64,000 bases of DNA from contig JAHBUP010000001.1 in NCBI GenBank assembly GCA_019638015.1, positions 496,001-560,000 on the forward strand. The letters are read 5' to 3'. Positions 53,993-62,985 of the stretch are shown here, in pieces. Position 1 is the stretch's first letter. Every line of letters starts with the position of its first letter. The DNA is from Melioribacteraceae bacterium. Lineage in GTDB: Bacteria > Bacteroidota > Ignavibacteria > Ignavibacteriales > Melioribacteraceae. A model generated the notes under the pieces. It worked only from the letters and a program-made list of their open reading frames with translations. It had not been told where the DNA came from and searched no databases. The translations under genes were made by a program, and so were the position numbers.

Positions 53993-54728
53993 AAATTCAT
54001 AAAAAATCTGGATAGATGAAAATATGAGAATATAATATTATCAATTCACCAAATGTACCATCTCTTAACAGTAAAGAACCTTCTCTTGACAAAATTATCT
54101 CCAAATCTTTCATAAATTTTACACATCCCTTTACATGGCCACTTTAAAGGCTTTAAGAGGACAAGCTCGATATTCATCACCCAATGTTCTCCACTGCTTT
54201 TTCAACTCTTCCTTGACTTCCATATCCTTAAAACTTAATTTGTAAAAACAAATGATGGCGTTGGACCGTGTGACTAAATCCCACATAAATTATTTTTCAT
54301 GAATTTTGAGAAGATGCCACTCGTAAACGTAATTGCTATGAGCCCGCCAAAGCGGATCTTGTAAAAATGTGGTGGTAATTAAATTTTTTTATCATCAAGT
54401 GAAGATGAGGTTTCTTGTTTGATTGTTTTATCAATAAAAGCGAATTTGCAATAGTTATTAATATTCATGTGTTCTTCTGAATACATTTATGGTGCCTCCC
54501 AGTTTAAATACAAATATGAGGAAATTCAGTTTGATTCGATTTGAAACTTAAATGAAATCATAATAATGGTAACATATTTTACTTTTGTCTGGGGTAAATC
54601 CAACGCTTAACGCGGGAATAAATTCTTCAAGCGTATTGTTCTAAGTTCATTTAAACTAAAATAAATAATTATGGCATGGATACAAGGGATATTTCAAAGC
54701 AAATATAATAGACAAAATATAAAGGCAA
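53993..54728. other. Intergenic region with minus-strand gene relics, upstream of the defence-type operon
   Basis: About 735 bases. Two minus-strand stretches look like relics (54131-54286, listed separately, and about 54290-54400 encoding TFLQDPLWRAHSNYVYEWHL and a stop). No promoter for the gene at 54729 can be fixed. The segment just before it is very AT-rich. Confidence 0.4.
54131..54286 (-). pseudogene. Possible small gene or C-terminal relic (51 residues)
   Basis: Read leftward from ATG 54286: MWDLVTRSNAIICFYKLSFK, then DMEVKEELKKQWRTLGDEYR and ACPLKAFKVAM. The amino-acid composition is clearly protein-like. Directly upstream on the same strand another open stretch (FLQDPLWRAHSNYVYEWHLL…) ends at a stop, as if one longer gene had been interrupted. 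I recognise no family. No ribosome site is apparent. Confidence 0.35.
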
Positions 54729-57700
54729 ATGTTAATATCAGATGAATTAAAATTCTCTTCTATTAGAGACAACCATAAACATGGCTCAGTTGCTGAGTTT
54801 CTTAAAAACAATATTGGTAATAAATCAAATTTATCGATTGTCTCTGCTTACTTCACTATTTATGCTTATGAAAAACTCAAAGAACAGCTCGACTCTATAG
54901 ACCATTTGCGTTTCCTTTTTGGTGAACCAACTTTTATTAAATCTATTGACCCGGCCAAGTTGAACAAACGAGATTTCAAAATTGAAGATGATAGTTTAGT
55001 TGTCCCTATAAATAGTAAGCTTTCTCAAAAGGCTATTGCAAGGGAATGCTGCGATTGGATTAATAGTAAGGTGGAAATCAAATCTATGGTCAAACCTAAT
55101 TTTCTCCATGGCAAACTCTATCTCATCGAGAATAGCAATGGTGTTAAAGAATCCGTTATGGGTAGCTCAAACTTTACCGTAAGCGGTTTAGGCTTAGGCG
55201 GAAGCCCAAATATTGAACTCAACATGGTGATTCAAGATCGCCGTGATCTTGAAGACCTTTCCAATTGGTTTAATGAGCTGTGGGAAAATAAAGATGGTTT
55301 AGTAGAGGATGTTAAAGAACAAGTTATTAAATATCTTGAACAGCTTTATGTTGAAAACGAACCAGAGTTTATTTATTTCAAAACACTTTATCATATTTTT
55401 GAAAATTATCTTTCTGAACAACAGAAAGGCGGATTGTTAACCGAACAAACTGGTTTTTTTGAAAGTGAAGTATGGAATATGCTTTACGATTTTCAAAAGG
55501 ATGGTGTAAAAGGTGCAATCAATAAAATACTAAAACATAATGGATGTATAATTGCCGATAGTGTTGGACTTGGTAAAACATTCGAAGCTTTAGCTGTAAT
55601 AAAGTATTTTGAACTTCTTAATAATCGCGTGCTTGTTCTTTGTCCAAAAAAGCTTTCATCAAACTGGACTGTTTTCCAAGCTGGCCAAAGTAATCAGCTT
55701 AATCCATTTAGAAAGGATAGATTCAATTATACTGTATTATATCACACCGATCTTTTAAGAACTTCCGGTAAATCAGATGCCAACGGAATTGATTTAGAAA
55801 ATATAAATTGGGGTGCTTTTGATCTGATAGTAATTGATGAAAGCCATAACTTTCGTGGAAATCCTCTCGAAAAAACATTAGATGATGGCACAACTCGCAT
55901 GAACCGTGCAAAATGGTTGATGGAAAAAATCATCAAGTCCGGAGTCAAAACTAAAGTGCTTCTTTTATCAGCAACTCCCGTAAATAACAATCTGCGCGAT
56001 CTTCGTAATCAAGTTTATCTTATTACTGAAGGTAAAAGTGATGCATTGTTGGAAACTTCACAAATCAAGGATATTTCTCAGACACTTAAAACTGCTCAAA
56101 ATCAATTTACTCGATGGGCAGACAAAACCAACAAACAAAAAACTGTTAAACAACTGCTCGAAAGATTAGATTCTTCTTTCTTCAAGTTATTAGATGAACT
56201 TACTATTGCCCGCAGCAGAAAGCATATTCTGAATTTTTATAACATTAATGCTGTTGGTCAATTTCCTATTCGCTTAAAGCCACATTCCGTTTATCCTAAT
56301 ATTGATCTTAATAATCGTTTTTTTACTTATGATGCACTGAACAAAAAAATTCTCGAATACAAGCTTTCTATTTTTAATCCTTCCAAATATGTCAAGCCAC
56401 AGTTTAAAGTAAAATATGAAAAAGAAACTGAAACTGAATTGCAAGGTTTTAATCAAGCAAAACGAGAAGTACTACTAATTGGTATGATGAAGATTAATTT
56501 CTTGAAGAGACTCGAAAGCTCTATTGAATCCTTTGAAATCTCAATGGATCGCACCATTACTAAAATTGAATCTCTAGAGAATAGAATAAATGAATTTCTT
56601 AAAGCAAAATCCCCCTCTAATGAGGAATCTTTAGATCAATTTATACCCGATGAAAATGAACAAGAAGAAAACTCCGATGAGCTTGAGCAATGGCAAGTGG
56701 GCAAAAAACTGAAATTTGATCTTGCCGATCTTAATCTTGATGATTGGAAAAACGATTTAGCAGTTGATAAAGCAGCCCTTATCGATTTATATAACAATGC
56801 GAAAGCCGTTACTGTAGATCGTGATGCAAAATTGAAAGAACTCAAAACTTTGATTGAAAGGAAAATTCAGAAACCTTTTAACGGAAATAACAAAAAGTTA
56901 TTAATTTTCACTGCCTTTGCGGATACTGCGGAATACCTCTACAATTCTTTAAATGAATTTGTGAGGAAGAATCTTAACCTGCACATCGCTTTAGTTGCCG
57001 GATCATTTTCAAAAACAACTTTTGGCAAAAATGAATTTCTTAATATCCTTACAAATTTCTCGCCGGTTTCTAAAAATCGTTCTTCAATTAAATCACTGCC
57101 GCAAGATGATGAGATAGATATTCTTATTGCCACAGATTGTATAAGCGAAGGGCAAAACCTACAAGATTGTGACTACCTTATTAACTACGATATCCATTGG
57201 AATCCTGTTCGTATTATTCAGCGCTTTGGTCGTATTGATCGTATTGGAAGCAAGAATTCGGAAATTCAGTTGGTCAATTTCTGGCCTACTAAAGACCTTG
57301 ATAAATATATTTACTTAAAAGAACGTGTTGAAGCTCGGATGGCTCTTGTAGATGTTACAGCTACCGGAGAAGATAATATTCTTAATACAGAACAGATAGA
57401 AGATTTGATAACAGAAGATTTGAAATACCGTAACAAGCAGCTCAAAAAACTTCAAAATGAAGTGTTGGATCTGGAAGAACTCGATGAGAATATTTCACTT
57501 ACAGATTTCACCTTGGACGACTTCAGAATAGAGTTAATGAATTTTATTGAGAACAACAAAGAAAGATTAAAAGAAGCCCCGCTTGGTCTTTATGCTGTAG
57601 TTCCTTCTCCCTCCGGTAGATATGCTGAAAAAAAAGAATTGAGTTTGTTCTCTAATTCTGAAAATGAAATTATTAAGCCCGGTGTTGTTTTCTGTCTTAA

Positions 57701-58082
57701 ACAAAAAGGGAATTCTGATGGCAACGAAGAAGTAAATCCTCTCCAACCCTATTTCCTGGTTTACATTCGTGATGATGGAACCGTTCGGTTTAATTACACT
57801 AATGCAAAACAAATTCTTGAAGTCTACAGGCTTATGTGCCAGAACAAAAAAGAACCTTACGACGCTCTCTGCCAATTGTTTAACGAAGATACTAAACATG
57901 GTGAAGATATGTCTATCTATTCAAGTTTGCTTCAAAAAGCTATCCAAGAAATTAGTAATGTTTTCAAGAAACGTGCAGCACAAAAACTTGTTTCAGATCG
58001 CGGAGCTTTACTTATTCCTAAAGAAAAACAAATTAACGAAATGAACGATTTTGAGCTTGTTACTTGGCTGGTAATTAAATAG
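54729..58082 (+). CDS. PLD-like domain fused to SNF2-type helicase (defence-type)
   Basis: The protein has 1117 residues. Residues about 15-190 are a phospholipase D-like domain with an HxKxxxx(D/E)-type motif (HGKLYLIENSNG, about 127-138, then MGSSNFTVSG); one HKD half-site only is evident. The SF2/SNF2 helicase follows: motif I IADSVGLGKTFEAL (about 275), motif II VIDESHN (about 369) and motif III LLLSATPVNN. An insertion with charged helices comes next. The C-lobe has DILIATDCISEGQNLQ and QRFGRIDRIGS (about 830). Proteins of this build accompany adenine methylases in phage-defence loci. It is the first gene of a tightly packed operon; the KilA-N gene starts 12 bases after its stop. Confidence 0.88.
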   Translation: MLISDELKFSSIRDNHKHGSVAEFLKNNIGNKSNLSIVSAYFTIYAYEKLKEQLDSIDHLRFLFGEPTFIKSIDPAKLNKRDFKIEDDSLVVPINSKLSQKAIARECCDWINSKVEIKSMVKPNFLHGKLYLIENSNGVKESVMGSSNFTVSGLGLGGSPNIELNMVIQDRRDLEDLSNWFNELWENKDGLVEDVKEQVIKYLEQLYVENEPEFIYFKTLYHIFENYLSEQQKGGLLTEQTGFFESEVWNMLYDFQKDGVKGAINKILKHNGCIIADSVGLGKTFEALAVIKYFELLNNRVLVLCPKKLSSNWTVFQAGQSNQLNPFRKDRFNYTVLYHTDLLRTSGKSDANGIDLENINWGAFDLIVIDESHNFRGNPLEKTLDDGTTRMNRAKWLMEKIIKSGVKTKVLLLSATPVNNNLRDLRNQVYLITEGKSDALLETSQIKDISQTLKTAQNQFTRWADKTNKQKTVKQLLERLDSSFFKLLDELTIARSRKHILNFYNINAVGQFPIRLKPHSVYPNIDLNNRFFTYDALNKKILEYKLSIFNPSKYVKPQFKVKYEKETETELQGFNQAKREVLLIGMMKINFLKRLESSIESFEISMDRTITKIESLENRINEFLKAKSPSNEESLDQFIPDENEQEENSDELEQWQVGKKLKFDLADLNLDDWKNDLAVDKAALIDLYNNAKAVTVDRDAKLKELKTLIERKIQKPFNGNNKKLLIFTAFADTAEYLYNSLNEFVRKNLNLHIALVAGSFSKTTFGKNEFLNILTNFSPVSKNRSSIKSLPQDDEIDILIATDCISEGQNLQDCDYLINYDIHWNPVRIIQRFGRIDRIGSKNSEIQLVNFWPTKDLDKYIYLKERVEARMALVDVTATGEDNILNTEQIEDLITEDLKYRNKQLKKLQNEVLDLEELDENISLTDFTLDDFRIELMNFIENNKERLKEAPLGLYAVVPSPSGRYAEKKELSLFSNSENEIIKPGVVFCLKQKGNSDGNEEVNPLQPYFLVYIRDDGTVRFNYTNAKQILEVYRLMCQNKKEPYDALCQLFNEDTKHGEDMSIYSSLLQKAIQEISNVFKKRAAQKLVSDRGALLIPKEKQINEMNDFELVTWLVIK

Positions 58083-58093
58083 TGGAGATGCAT

Positions 58094-58918
58094 ATGGCTA
58101 TTAAGAAAATATTAGTTAAAGGCTTCGAAATTCAATTATTTGCTGGTAGTAGTGCTGAATTTATTTCTTTAACTGATATCGCAAAATCGAGGGATCCCGA
58201 AAGAACTGATTATATCATTCAAAATTGGCTGCGAAACCGTAATACCATCGAATTTATCGGACTTTGGGAAACCCTGCATAATCCAAACTTTAATTCCATC
58301 GAATTCGATGGGTTTAGAAATCAAGCCGGTCTTAATAGCTTTTCTTTGACTCCTTCAAAATGGATTGAAAGAACTAATTCTATAGGAATTATTTCTAAAT
58401 CAGGCAGATATGGAGGAACCTTTGCTCATCAAGATATAGCATTCGAATTCGCTTCATGGATCAGCGCAGAATTTAAAATTTATCTCCTAAAAGAATTTCA
58501 ACGTCTTAAAACTGAAGAATCTGACGCTAAATCTCTTGATTGGAATTTTCAACGTACTCTTGCTAAAGTAAATTATAAAATTCACACAGATGCTATCAAA
58601 GAAAATCTTATTCCAACAAAGGTTTCCAAACATCAAATTAACTTTATTTATGCTTCAGAAGCAGATATCCTTAACATGGCTCTTTTTGGCCTTACCTCTA
58701 AGGATTGGCGTGATAAAAACCCTAACATAGAAGGCAACCTCCGCGATTTCGCTACTCTAGAACAACTTATTGTGCTTTCTAATCTTGAAAGCATTAACGC
58801 GGTTTTAATTAATAATGGCCTTACTCAAAGCGAAAGATTAATCCAGTTGAACGGAATAGCTATTAATCAGATGAAATCCTTAATCAATAGCGCACAAATT
58901 AAAAAGCTGAATAAATGA
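58094..58918 (+). CDS. KilA-N domain protein
   Basis: ATG 58094 has GTGGAGATG about 6 bases upstream and overlaps nothing; in-frame GTG 58082 and ATG 58088 are less likely. Residues about 1-150 match the KilA-N DNA-binding domain of phage antirepressor-type proteins: FISLTDIAKSRDPERTDYII, WLRNRNTIEFIGLWE, and the core GRYGGTFAHQDIAFEFASWI followed by SAEFKIYLLKEFQRL. The rest is helical (TLAKVNYKIHTDAIKENL), as in many bacterial KilA-N proteins. It is inserted between helicase and methylase and overlaps the methylase start by ATGA, so it is an integral gene of the operon. Role unknown; DNA recognition or control are candidates. Confidence 0.88.
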   Translation: MAIKKILVKGFEIQLFAGSSAEFISLTDIAKSRDPERTDYIIQNWLRNRNTIEFIGLWETLHNPNFNSIEFDGFRNQAGLNSFSLTPSKWIERTNSIGIISKSGRYGGTFAHQDIAFEFASWISAEFKIYLLKEFQRLKTEESDAKSLDWNFQRTLAKVNYKIHTDAIKENLIPTKVSKHQINFIYASEADILNMALFGLTSKDWRDKNPNIEGNLRDFATLEQLIVLSNLESINAVLINNGLTQSERLIQLNGIAINQMKSLINSAQIKKLNK

Positions 58919-61900
58919 AACCCGAAGACACTAAACTTTTAATTGCTGAATCAATTAAAAATTTTTCTAAGAATGACATTACACTTAATGCCTTAAATTT
59001 TTTTAATACTCTTGGCTATAATACCGAGCGACAAAGCCCTCTTGATATTCCATCATATCAATCTTTTAAAAATTACTTTGTTCTTGATGATTCTAAATTC
59101 AACGAAGACAAAGCTTTGGTTAGCGAATGGAGTAACGTCAATTTGCTTTTCCAGTTAACCAAAGATGAAGTTCTAAAACAAACATCACTTTTCGATACCA
59201 AACAAGTAATTACAAAAGGTGAGACCCAAGCCGTAATTGAAACATATCTCTTTTTTGTTATCGAGCTGAAAGGTGATTCTTATACTCGTGGTAAACTTGC
59301 AGATATTACTCGTGAAGTAAACAAACTCTTTCCAATGCCGGTAATGATTCTGTTTAAGTATAATAACTTTTTAACACTTTCAATTATTAACCGCCGCCTG
59401 CACAAAAGGGACACTTCAAAAGATGTTTTAGAAAAAGTAACTCTTATTAAAGATATATTAATCCCTTCAGCTAAGTTTGAAGAGCACAAGGGCGAGGTCG
59501 AAACTATTCACCGTGCCCACATAGAAATCCTTTACGATCTTTCTTTCGATAAACTTTATGATCAATACCAATTTAAAAATTTTGTTGATCTTCACAATGC
59601 CTGGCAAAAAACTCTTGATATTAAAGAGCTGAACTCAAAATTCTTCAAAGAACTATCGAACTGGTATTTTTGGGCTGCCGATAAAACAGTCTGGCCGGAT
59701 GATGTTGAGAAGAAAAAAGACGTTCGCAATGCTACCAATGTTATTCGTTTAATTACCCGCTTGATATTCGTCTGGTTCTTAAAAGAAAAAAACTTAGTAC
59801 CTTATAAATTATTTGTTAAAAAGGAAGTTGAGAAACTTCTGAAATTTTCTGATTCGAATAAGAGTGCCTATTACAAAGCCATTCTCCAAAATCTTTTCTT
59901 TGCAACTCTAAATACTGAAATGGGTACTAGAAAATTTAAGGTCGAAACCAAGTCAAGTAGAAATCCACATTACTTTGTTCATAATGTGTTTAGATACAAA
60001 AAAGAATTTATAAATCCGGATGATACTCTCAAAACATATTTCGACCCTATTCCTTTCTTAAATGGAGGACTTTTTGAGTGCCTTGACGATATTAATGGCA
60101 CAATTCGAATTGACGGCTTTAGCGACCGCCCTGATAATATTATTAAAGTGCCGGATGAACTTTTTTTCCTTGAAAAAGAAAAGGAAGTTGACCTAAATAA
60201 GATTTATGGCACAAAAAACAAACGCTATAAAGTTCGCGGACTTCTGGAAATTCTAAACAGCTATAAGTTTACTATTACAGAAAATACTCCGATAGAAGAG
60301 GAAGTAGCTCTCGATCCCGAATTGCTCGGAAAGGTTTTCGAAAATCTATTAGCAAGTTATAACCCCGAAACCCAGACCACAGCCCGCAAACAAACCGGTT
60401 CTTTCTACACTCCCCGCGAAATTGTTAACTACATGGTGGATGAAAGCATAATTGCGTACTTAAAAACCAAAATGATGGAAAGCAAAACCTCTTTTCTGCA
60501 AGTCGGTATAGATCAGACTGATATATTTGGAAATAAATCCAGAACCGGTCAGTTAAAAATTGAGGAGGAACTTTCTACAAACCGTTGGACTGACAAAGAG
60601 AATGAACTTGAATCGGAATTACGAAAGCTTATTTCTTATTCAGAAGATCAGCATGTTTTCACTCAGCAAGAATCTGATGTGTTAATAGAAGCAATTGACA
60701 ACTGCAAAATCCTCGATCCCGCTTGCGGTTCCGGGGCTTTTCCTATGGGAGTTCTCCACAAACTGGTTCATATCCTCCATAAACTCGATCCCGAAAATGT
60801 AAAATGGAAAGAACTTCAACGTAAAAAAGCTGTTGCCGAAACAGAAGAAGTATTTAATATTGATGCCAACACAGAAAGGGAAGAATTACTTAAAGAAATT
60901 AACGAAACCTTTGATACCAATATTAACTACCCGGATTACGGAAGGAAAATTTACCTGATTGAAAACTGCCTTTTCGGTGTGGATATACAGCCCATTGCTG
61001 TACAGATAGCAAAGCTTAGGTTCTTTATCTCCTTGCTTATTGAACAAAAAGTTGACTGGACCAAGCCGGATAAAAATTATAACATAAAACCCTTGCCAAA
61101 CCTAGAAACTAAAATTGTTGCGGCTAATACTTTGATTAGTATTGAAAAACCTGAAGGATTCAATTTCCGTAATAAACAAGTTGAGGAGAAGGAGAAAGAA
61201 TTATCTATTGTCCGACACAAACATTTTAACGCGAGGAATTATAAAAAGAAAGTTGAATTAAGAAAAGAAGATGAACGGCTAAGAAAGCAGATTGGCGGAA
61301 TAATTAAAAAAGAATATGAGCATTTCTGTACCGGTGTTACTGAAGATATTAAACGTGAACAAATCAAAATTAACTCCGGCAAAAAGAGTATTCAAGAACT
61401 CGAAAAATCGGGGAAATCTGAAGGATATGTAAAAGAACAAAAGGAAAAATATTCCAAGATTATTAAATCATCGGAAAAACTTATTGAGAAGTTAACTTCT
61501 CAGATAGATAATAATTCTGCAGTTGAAGCAACAGCCGATAAAATTGCAAATTGGGATCCTTATAACCACAATACATTTGCAGAGTTTTTCGATTCTGAGT
61601 GGATGTTTGGGTTAACAAAAGGATTCGATATAGTGATTGGGAATCCACCATGGGGTGCTGAACTTCAACCATCAGAAAAAGAACTTTTTAAAATAACTTA
61701 TCCGGAAATTGATTCTTCTACCCCAAATTCTTTTGCTTATTTTTTAGGTTGGGCCTTCAAAAACTATAAAAGCGCCATTTCATTTGTTTTACCTGATAGT
61801 ATTCTTATCAAGGATTATGAGAAAACCAGAAAACTTATTAAAGACCATGTTTCAGAAATTTTATGGTATGAAAACAGTGGTGTTCCAAATGAATACAAAA

Positions 61901-62985
61901 CATTCGTATATGTGGATCATGATGTTTGCGTAGTAAATTTACTAACTAATAAAACTTCTGATCTTAATTATACTCTTACCAGGTATATTAGAGAAGATAA
62001 TAGCATCAAGGAATTTAGATTCACATCCAAGAAAGAGAAAATTATTCTTCCAGAATTTAATTTTGCATATAACTTAATAGTCCAAAAAAATGATTTTAAA
62101 ATACTTACTTCAATAAAAAAACTAGATTTGGTTTCTGATTTTATGCAATGTCATGAAGGAATTCATTCTGGTAATTGTAGAGATCGATTATTCATTAGAA
62201 ATAAAAAAAATAAGAATACACATCCTTTGTATTATGGTGGAAGTGCGGGAGATATAATAGAAAATTATTATAGTTCGACTTCCGGTTGGTATGTCGATTA
62301 TCGTGAAGAGTTAATAGATAAAAAGAAAGGATTTTACGCTTCTTTAAGAGACGAAAGAATATTTAAGCTACCGAAGATATATTTAACAAGAACGGGTAAC
62401 CCATTCAAAGCATTTTATGATGATTCGACCTATGCTTCAAATAATTTTTTTTCAATGCAATTTAAAGACTATGAGCTGAATGAAGAAGCCGAATTGAAAT
62501 TAATCCTTCCTTTCATCATCTCAAAAGTTGCTCAATATTTCATCAGAACATTTGCCGCTCCGAGATTAGGCTCAACTTTTGTAGAAACAAAAATTATTCA
62601 TTTGTTGAAATTTAGAGTGCCTCGTAATACAAAAGTAAGATCGTTAATTCTATTTCTCGTTGAATGTATTATCTGTAAGAAAAGGAATAATTCCGATTCT
62701 TTATTCTTTGAAAGATTGTTAGATGCTATCGTATACGAATTATATTTTCCAGAAGAAATAAAAGCCGCTGGTTGTGAAGTATTAAAACACTTAACAGATT
62801 TGCCGGAGTTAAAAGACTTGCCCGCCGGAGCTTCAGCGAAGGAGGGAGAATGGTCGGATGAAAAGAAATTAAAGACTATTGATAAAATTTATAAAGACCT
62901 TAGCAATCCAAACCACCCGGTAAGCATTGCTATGTTCAAGATGGATACGGTTGAAGAAGTGAGGATAATAGAAGGTAAACAATGA
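58915..62985 (+). CDS. Eco57I-class adenine methylase/restriction protein
   Basis: 1356 residues, start overlapping the KilA-N stop (ATGA). The N-terminal region (1-200) has VIELKGDSYTR, which could be part of a PD-(D/E)xK nuclease but is not certain. The methylase domain has LDPACGSGAFPMGVL (motif I, about residue 600) and GNPPWGAEL (motif IV, about 910). TTARKQTGSFYTPREIVNYM, typical of type IIG/Eco57I proteins, precedes motif I by about 110 residues. A long coiled-coil insert (about 755-860, Lys/Glu rich) separates the two motifs. The C-terminal 350 residues should recognise DNA. It probably methylates N6-adenine and, with the helicase, forms a restriction or DISARM-like defence system; the exact class is open. 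Confidence 0.88.
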   Translation: MKPEDTKLLIAESIKNFSKNDITLNALNFFNTLGYNTERQSPLDIPSYQSFKNYFVLDDSKFNEDKALVSEWSNVNLLFQLTKDEVLKQTSLFDTKQVITKGETQAVIETYLFFVIELKGDSYTRGKLADITREVNKLFPMPVMILFKYNNFLTLSIINRRLHKRDTSKDVLEKVTLIKDILIPSAKFEEHKGEVETIHRAHIEILYDLSFDKLYDQYQFKNFVDLHNAWQKTLDIKELNSKFFKELSNWYFWAADKTVWPDDVEKKKDVRNATNVIRLITRLIFVWFLKEKNLVPYKLFVKKEVEKLLKFSDSNKSAYYKAILQNLFFATLNTEMGTRKFKVETKSSRNPHYFVHNVFRYKKEFINPDDTLKTYFDPIPFLNGGLFECLDDINGTIRIDGFSDRPDNIIKVPDELFFLEKEKEVDLNKIYGTKNKRYKVRGLLEILNSYKFTITENTPIEEEVALDPELLGKVFENLLASYNPETQTTARKQTGSFYTPREIVNYMVDESIIAYLKTKMMESKTSFLQVGIDQTDIFGNKSRTGQLKIEEELSTNRWTDKENELESELRKLISYSEDQHVFTQQESDVLIEAIDNCKILDPACGSGAFPMGVLHKLVHILHKLDPENVKWKELQRKKAVAETEEVFNIDANTEREELLKEINETFDTNINYPDYGRKIYLIENCLFGVDIQPIAVQIAKLRFFISLLIEQKVDWTKPDKNYNIKPLPNLETKIVAANTLISIEKPEGFNFRNKQVEEKEKELSIVRHKHFNARNYKKKVELRKEDERLRKQIGGIIKKEYEHFCTGVTEDIKREQIKINSGKKSIQELEKSGKSEGYVKEQKEKYSKIIKSSEKLIEKLTSQIDNNSAVEATADKIANWDPYNHNTFAEFFDSEWMFGLTKGFDIVIGNPPWGAELQPSEKELFKITYPEIDSSTPNSFAYFLGWAFKNYKSAISFVLPDSILIKDYEKTRKLIKDHVSEILWYENSGVPNEYKTFVYVDHDVCVVNLLTNKTSDLNYTLTRYIREDNSIKEFRFTSKKEKIILPEFNFAYNLIVQKNDFKILTSIKKLDLVSDFMQCHEGIHSGNCRDRLFIRNKKNKNTHPLYYGGSAGDIIENYYSSTSGWYVDYREELIDKKKGFYASLRDERIFKLPKIYLTRTGNPFKAFYDDSTYASNNFFSMQFKDYELNEEAELKLILPFIISKVAQYFIRTFAAPRLGSTFVETKIIHLLKFRVPRNTKVRSLILFLVECIICKKRNNSDSLFFERLLDAIVYELYFPEEIKAAGCEVLKHLTDLPELKDLPAGASAKEGEWSDEKKLKTIDKIYKDLSNPNHPVSIAMFKMDTVEEVRIIEGKQ

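Noticed and set aside
54729..62985. Classical type I restriction-modification system (hsdR/M/S)
   Set aside because: The helicase has a PLD and SNF2 layout rather than HsdR, there is no separate specificity subunit, and the methylase is of the large single-chain Eco57I type.
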